Shown one piece after another: positions 16,432-20,889 of a DNA stretch of 20,889 nt. The notes beneath the pieces are model-generated. The model did not search any database, was not told the origin of the DNA, and worked only from the letters and a program-made list of their open reading frames with translations. Position numbers and translations under genes: made by a program. Within the stretch, counting starts at the first letter, position 1, and every line of letters begins with the position of its first letter. The DNA is from Paulinella micropora (taxonomy: Eukaryota; Cercozoa; Imbricatea; Euglyphida), in assembly GCA_009731375.1 (NCBI GenBank), contig BJOX01000032.1, positions 1,147,342 to 1,168,230 on the forward strand, given 5' to 3'.

Positions 16432-16536
16432 CGCAACGATTGATAGACAATGCAGCGGATTTTCTGAACGATGCAAACTACGCAATGATTGATAGACAAT
16501 GTAGCGGATAGGCGAAGAGCGGAGTTTGCATCGTTC
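16432..16536. repeat. Interleaved direct and inverted repeats
   Basis: A 29-bp direct repeat (16432-16460 and 16481-16509, two mismatches, core GATTGATAGACAATG) is interleaved with a 14-bp inverted repeat GAACGATGCAAACT (16466-16479) and AGTTTGCATCGTTC (16523-16536). It may be a local fold-back rearrangement. Confidence 0.7.
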
Positions 16537-17061
16537 CCTAGTTCTTGGATTCCTGGCCAGAGGCTTGAGCACAACGTTTGTGCAGAACCGCTTGGGCGAA
16601 GAGAACAGACACTACGTCCACAATGCAACCAGGCAGAAAATCTCGAGAAGATCATGATGTCATCAATGCTCTTGGCGCGGAGGACTCGGAATCCAGACTT
16701 TGCGAAATCCCTCATCATTTCGGACGAGGAGGTGTCCGCTTACGCTGACACCATGAAGACTCTTTACACCAGTACTTCGGGCGCCAAAGACTCCTTCTAT
16801 AAGGTCCACAACGATAAAGAATACGAGTGGCTAAAGTATCGCTATTGGAACAGTTCGTTTATTTTGGGGGCGCTTTCCCGGCTCTGCGGGAAACGGGACA
16901 TGCAGAAACTTGCTGTGAAAAGCTTGAACACGAAGCTGACCGAGATCGAACAGTGTATTGTCCCCAATTCGCCAGGTGTCCCATATTCGCCAGGGGAAAA
17001 CTTTCCCGAATTCGCCAAAATTCATTTTTTCTTTTTTTTGAAATTAATACTCGCGTTTTGA
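16489..17061 (+). CDS. Candidate exon of unknown protein
   Basis: A 190-codon plus-strand frame. The best coding part is about 16630-16970: ENLEKIMMSSMLLARR, DFAKSLIISDEEVSAYADTM, YEWLKYRYWNSSFILGALSR and LAVKSLNTKLTEIEQC, an amphipathic helix-rich segment with no recognised domain. The ATG at 16489 lies in the repeated segment and may not be used; an acceptor such as TTCCCTAG at about 16533-16540 would fit an internal exon. After about 16975 the frame enters T-rich sequence (FFFFLKLILAF), so the real end may be a splice donor near there. Whether it belongs to the same gene as 15854-16306 is not shown. Confidence 0.4.
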   Translation: MIDNVADRRRAEFASFPSSWIPGQRLEHNVCAEPLGRREQTLRPQCNQAENLEKIMMSSMLLARRTRNPDFAKSLIISDEEVSAYADTMKTLYTSTSGAKDSFYKVHNDKEYEWLKYRYWNSSFILGALSRLCGKRDMQKLAVKSLNTKLTEIEQCIVPNSPGVPYSPGENFPEFAKIHFFFFLKLILAF

Positions 17062-17376
17062 AAAAATACTTTGGGGGGCAGTTACACCTCACAGTCCTCC
17101 ATGGAAAAATGCAACAAAAAAAAAAAAAAAAATCAAAAATTTCACCTGGGACACATTCCGCATGTGGATTTCAACATTTCCACAGTAATTGCGTTAGGGT
17201 TTTGTCCTGAAGGAGGAAATGCCGAAATTTGGCATAGTTTCTGTTTCAGGGAACTGTGTGGAAATAGGAGTTTTAGTTGTAACAAAGATGACATTGTAGC
17301 TTATTCTGGGGGCCGCAGACGGATGCGGTAAGTGAGGGAGTGCAGTAGTACTAGTACGAGCCCTGACCATTTATCA
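17062..17376. other. Noncoding stretch with inverted copy of a downstream repeat
   Basis: Contains an A19-type run near 17115-17133 and a 41-bp segment 17183-17223 that is the reverse complement, with two mismatches, of 18310-18350. Otherwise unique. No convincing ORF. Confidence 0.6.
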
Positions 17377-17487
17377 CTTGGGCCCAATACTTGCACTGCA
17401 ACTGTGCCCTTAGGAGTAGAGCCTCTTCACTGTCAAAACATTACAAACACCAACTTTACCCACTTTCTGGCATTTCTTTGTTCAGGT
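17377..17487. repeat. Diverged copy of the 147-bp repeat (family A)
   Basis: Shares CCAATACTTGCACTGC, the GGAGTAGAGCCT word, CAAACACCAACTTTACCCAC and TGGCATTTCTTTGTTCAGG with the copies at 18060-18760. Confidence 0.75.
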
Positions 17488-17509
17488 CGAGGTCGGATTC
17501 CCAGGTCAG

Positions 17510-17990
17510 ATTCACCTTAGGTCGAGGTGTGCCCTTGGGTCGAGGTGGGCACTTGGGTCGAGGTCGGCTGCACCCTGTTTCCAGGGCAGATCGCCCAGAC
17601 TTACTCCCTCCCGCTTCAAACTTTCACCAAGACTTCTCCCCCACACTTCCCACCACACGTAACACCCACCAAGAAATTTCTTGACTTAGGTCGAGGTCGG
17701 CGCTTAGGTCGAGGTCGCCTGCACACTGTTTACAGTACAGCTCGCCCAGACTTGCTCCTTCCCGCCCCAAACTTTCAACACGACTTCTTCCCCACACTTC
17801 CCACCAGACGTAACACCCACCACGACATTTCCTGACTTAGTTCGAGGTCGGCGCTTAGGTCGAGGTCGCCTGCGCCTTGTTTACAGTACAGCTCGCAGTT
17901 CGCCCAGACTTTTAGTTCCCGTGTGCCACCTCCACAACAAGTTACAACGTCATGCTTGTTACGCCCAAACACCAACTTCCATAAACTACA
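17510..17990. repeat. Tandem roughly 151-bp repeat (family B), three copies, last partial
   Basis: Each copy opens with one or two TTAGGTCGAGGTCG words, then CTGCAC.CTGTTT.CAG, CGCCCAGACTT, CTTCCCACCA.ACGTAACACC. Matching words recur at about 151-bp spacing (for example GTAACACCCACCA at 17659 and 17810). Confidence 0.85.
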
Positions 17991-18754
17991 CTACAACAGG
18001 AACCATGAAAAATTTCGGCATTTCATCATTCAGGACAAAAGCCTAACGCAATTACTTACCATTTCTCCCTTGCGGCCAATATTTGCACTGCCACTGTGAC
18101 CTTGGAGGAGTAGAGCCTGTTCCATGTCAAAAATTTACCAACACCAACTTCACTCACTTTTTGGCATTTCCTCGTTCAGGACAAAAGCCTAAACGCAATT
18201 ACTGCGTATTTCTCCCTTGCGGCCAATATTTGTACTGCCACTGTGACCTTGGAGGAGTAGAACCTGTTCCATGTCAAAAAATTACCAACACCAACTTCAC
18301 CCACTTTTTGGCATTTCTTCATTCAGGACAAAACCCTAACGCAATTACTGCGCATTTCTCCCTTGCGGCCAATATTGCACTGCCACTGTGACCTTGGAGG
18401 AGTAGAACCTGTTCCATGTCAAAAATTTACCAACACCACGTACAACATAACACGTACCTCCTGCCCTGCCTTTTAGCTCCCCTGTGCAACTTCCAAAACC
18501 AATGTCATGCTTATTACGTCCAAACACCAACTTCCACAAGCTACCTAACAACGGGAAACATCAACAATTTTGACAAAAGCCTAACGTAATTACTTACCAT
18601 TTATCCCTTGCGGCCAGCACTTGCACTGTCACGATAACCTGGGTGGCGAGTAGGGCCTGTTCGCAGTCGAAAAATTACCAGCACTAACTTTTCGTACTTT
18701 TTGGCATTTCCCTGTTCCAAAACGAGCCTAACGAAATTACTGCACATTTATCCA
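17991..18754. repeat. 147-bp repeat (family A), four copies
   Basis: GCGGCCAATATTTGCACTGCC begins near 18072, 18219 and 18365, with a diverged copy at 18610 (GCGGCCAGCACTTGCACTG). Each is followed by TGTGACCTTGGAGGAGTAGA, CCTGTTCCATGTCAAAAA and, in most, GGCATTTC.TCATTCAGGACAAAA. A segment at 18441-18560 resembles 17913-18005 (CAACTTCCA, GTCATGCTT.TTACG.CCAAACACC). Confidence 0.85.
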
Positions 18755-19206
18755 GCCTTAGGTCGAGGTGGCCTCTCAGGTACAGGTAGAAAAACACTGT
18801 TGCTCAACATATCGCAGCCCAACCTCCACCTTCCAGCCTCCAACCTTCACTGCCCGCTTCACTAACACACTCTCCTCGCCAACACTGCCTCTCCCTCGCG
18901 CCGCCCCGCCTTAGGTCGAGTTAGCCTCTCAGGTACAGGTAGAAAAACACTGGTTTCCAACGTACCCCAGCCCAACCTCCACCTTCCAGCCTCCAACCTA
19001 CACTGCCCACTTCACTAACACACTCTCCTCACCAACACTGCCTCTCCCTCACACTGCCCCGCCTTAGGTCGAGGTAGCCTCTCAGATACAGGTAGAAAAA
19101 CACCGGTTTTCAACGTACCCCAGCCCAACCTCCACCTTCCAGCCTCCAACCTACACTGCCCACTTCACTAACACCCTCTCCTCGCCAACACTGCCTCTCC
19201 CTCACA
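18755..19206. repeat. 153-bp tandem repeat (family C), three copies
   Basis: GCCTTAGGTCGAGGT starts at 18755, 18908 and 19061. Each copy contains CTCTCAGGTACAGGTAG, AAAAACAC, CCCAGCCCAACCTCCACC, then TCACTAACAC and CTGCCTCTCCCTC. Copies are about 90 percent alike by eye. The TTAGGTCGAGGT word links it to family B. Confidence 0.9.
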
Positions 19207-19477
19207 TGTATGCATGCATGCAGGTGTGAATCCTGGAAATGAAAGTTTCACGAGTGTCGCTTATAAGAACCTCTAGGGTAGTGTGTTGATGCTATACTGA
19301 TTGCTGGAAACATATTTAGGAAGACATATACTCCTTATTTCTTGTGTGGATTTGGTGCGTATATATGTATGCATGCATGCAGGGAATCCTGGAAATGAAA
19401 GTTTCAGGAGTGTTGCTTATAAGAACCTGTAGGGTAGTGTATTGATGCTATACTGATTGCTGGCAACATATTTTGGG
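19206..19477. repeat. Direct repeat of about 112 bp, two copies
   Basis: About 19206-19320 and 19366-19477 share TGTATGCATGCATGCAGG, GAATCCTGGAAATGAAAG, CTTATAAGAACCT.TAGGG and GATGCTATACTGATTGCTGG. The spacing is about 160 bp. Confidence 0.85.
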
Positions 19478-19485
19478 AGAAGCAC

Positions 19486-19570
<85 letters not shown>

Positions 19571-19578
19571 GTTATTTT
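19486..19578. repeat. (TTA)n microsatellite
   Basis: Uninterrupted TTA triplets to about 19570, directly upstream of the tRNA-like SINE head. Confidence 0.95.
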
Positions 19579-19879
19579 GGACACCGTGATAGCCCAGTGG
19601 TCAAGTTCTACCATCTGGGCCCTGTCGCCAGTTCGATTCCCGTCGGTGCCACCAGTATTTTCATTGAACATACCGGTCTATTTCTGGACCAGTATTTTCA
19701 TTGAACATACCGGCCCGTCTGGAAGTGTTGGAACTGCCCTTGCGGGGGTGTCATTAGAGCTTATCGTCAATTCTTCGTACTCCCCTCACGGGTGAGACGA
19801 TGGAGGCGCATGTGCAGAAATGCATCAGCCATTGACAGAGAGGCACTATTATTGTTATTATTATTATTATTATTATTAT
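19579..19879 (+). mobile_element. tRNA-derived SINE, full-length copy with (TTA)n tail
   Basis: The head (19579-19653) has a box A TAGCCCAGTGG at 19590-19600 and a box B GTTCGATTCC at 19631-19640, 30 bp apart, the internal RNA polymerase III promoter. GACACCG at the start nearly pairs with CGGTGCC followed by ACCA at the end, like an acceptor stem with a CCA terminus. The T stem is mispaired and there are extra bases before box A, so this is a decayed tRNA head rather than a tRNA gene. The body follows: a 37-bp tandem duplication (ACCAGTATTTTCATTGAAC at 19651 and 19688), then unique sequence to CATTGACAGAGAGGCAC, then a (TTA)n tail. No protein is encoded; it would need a LINE to move it. The LINE partner and tRNA species are not identified. 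Confidence 0.7.
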
Positions 19880-19928
19880 GGAGGCACATGTCCAAGATCT
19901 GGATCTGATGCTATAGTCTGAGGAAGCC

Positions 19929-20025
<97 letters not shown>

Positions 20026-20147
20026 GCACATTGCACCGCCAGTCGAGTCTTTGGAGCCGAGCCGCGTCACCGAACGGCCCCGTGCTACCAATGGAGGCAC
20101 ATGTCCGACAGGATCAAAGGCCAATTGACTGATAAGTCTATTATCAA

Positions 20148-20203
<56 letters not shown>
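19880..20203. repeat. (TTA)n arrays separated by two short unique segments
   Basis: TTA arrays at about 19930-20025 and 20143-20204. The linkers at 19880-19929 and 20026-20142 both contain TGGAGGCACATGTCC (19878-19892 and about 20091-20105), resembling TGGAGGCGCATGTGC inside the SINE body, so they may be diverged SINE pieces. Confidence 0.7.
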
Positions 20204-20205
<2 letters not shown>

Positions 20206-20382
20206 TCTGGACCAGTATTTTCATTGAACATACCGGTCCGTCTGGAAGTGTTGGAACTGCCCTTGCGGGGGTGTCATTAGAGCTTATCGTCAATTCTTCG
20301 TACTCCCCTCACGGGTGAGACGATGGAGGCGCATGTGCAGAAATGCATCAGCCATTGACAGAGAAGCACTATTATTATTATT

Positions 20383-20385
<3 letters not shown>
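20204..20385 (+). mobile_element. 5'-truncated SINE copy
   Basis: Bases 20204-20370 match 19681-19847 over 167 bp with two differences by eye. They lack the tRNA head and begin directly after a (TTA)n array. The tail is TTA to about 20385. 5' truncation is typical of target-primed reverse transcription. Confidence 0.8.
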
Positions 20386-20473
<88 letters not shown>

Positions 20474-20600
20474 GTGCTTCTCTGTCAATGGCAATAATAA
20501 TAATAATAATAGTGCTTCTCTGTCAATGGCTGATGCATTTCTGCACATGCGCCTCCATCGTCTCACCCGTGAGGGGAGTACGAAGAATTGACGATAAGCT
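20386..20600 (-). mobile_element. Inverted SINE fragment with (AAT)n, ending at an assembly gap
   Basis: Bases 20511-20600 are the exact reverse complement of 20281-20370 (90 bp). They are preceded by (AAT)n at about 20386-20472, and a 20-bp partial duplicate (20473-20492) precedes a short second (AAT)n. The copy stops exactly where the N run starts, so it is either a true inverted insertion or an assembly fold-back. Confidence 0.7.
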
Positions 20601-20889
20601 NNNNNNNNNNGCGCGCAACGACCCTCCTCCCCAGCATCTACCACCAAAGGGTTATGAGTTGGAGTCACAGTTTAACGCCTTGAGGCCATTGGGCTGGAAC
20701 TCTGTTTAGCAAGTGTGACTAGGTTTTTTCACCGGGATNNNNNNNNNNTTCATCGGGATTTCCGTCAATATGTCACAGTCAACACTCCAAGGCAGATTTA
20801 CTATATCTGAGGCGTACTGATGCAGCTAATGGCATATCCTCAACGGACATAAGCCTCCAATACCCTTGTTCGAGGTCCTCCACCCCCCC
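20601..20889. other. Gapped right edge, unassigned
   Basis: N runs at 20601-20610 and 20739-20748. Between them a plus-strand frame ends at TAG 20707-20709 after about 32 codons (LPPKGYELESQFNALRPLGW), possibly a gene end, too short to assign. TTCACCGGGAT before the second gap and TTCATCGGGAT after it are near-identical, which again suggests unmerged contig ends. The rest shows no feature. Confidence 0.5.

Noticed and set aside
17332-18391. Plus-strand ORFs of about 60-100 codons in the repeat families
   Set aside because: They repeat with the 147-153-bp units, change frame between copies and have no conserved protein-like pattern.
19579-19653. Functional tRNA gene
   Set aside because: The A and B boxes are good, but the T stem is mispaired, extra bases precede box A and the segment is fused to a repeated SINE body.

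Overview
The window is a scaffold piece of a eukaryotic genome, probably a protist or alga, although the sequence does not fix the lineage. Evidence for a eukaryote is the very high load of tetranucleotide and trinucleotide microsatellites, a tRNA-derived SINE, intron-like gene structure, ZZ-type zinc-finger and chromodomain-like proteins, and assembly gaps (8416-8425, 12068-12190, 20601-20610, 20739-20748).

Left part (1-about 4440): an AT-rich, gene-dense block resembling an endogenous DNA virus of the polinton-like/virophage/Maverick kind. It holds a phage-type fibre gene (minus strand, running off the left edge), a highly charged small protein and a retroviral-type (rve) DDE integrase (plus strand, tandem), then two small minus-strand genes of unknown function. 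The fibre gene and one small gene have in-frame nonsense codons without frameshifts, which points to a decaying integrated copy. Divergent starts share an AT-rich promoter spacer with a palindrome. The convergent ends share a 10-bp hairpin like those that mark transcript ends in some giant viruses.

4440-6560: AT-rich spacer, then a 1.6-kb minisatellite of a 13-bp unit. Because 13 = 1 modulo 3, it stays open in all forward frames and yields long repetitive ORFs that are probably not genes.

6661-9524 (minus): one host gene that appears as three ORFs. It encodes a nuclear-looking protein with an acidic Q/E N-terminus, a coiled coil, a ZZ zinc finger, basic and SPSP repeats, and a C-terminal Cys/His cluster. 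It is cut by an assembly duplication around a gap, by an in-frame microsatellite insertion with 27-bp flanking duplication, and by a frame change near its 3' end. 10007-11355 (minus) is a second low-complexity host gene with a chromodomain-like segment and several frame changes.

11.5-15.9 kb: mainly GATA/TATC, CA and CAG-type arrays with strand switches, and one unique island (about 13.35-13.97 kb) with a Cys/His-rich ORF. 15.85-17.06 kb: two candidate plus-strand exons. 17.1-19.2 kb: three related families of roughly 150-bp repeats. 19.2-20.6 kb: a tRNA-headed SINE, a 5'-truncated copy, an inverted copy forming a perfect 90-bp hairpin, and many (TTA)n tails. The right edge is gapped and uninformative.
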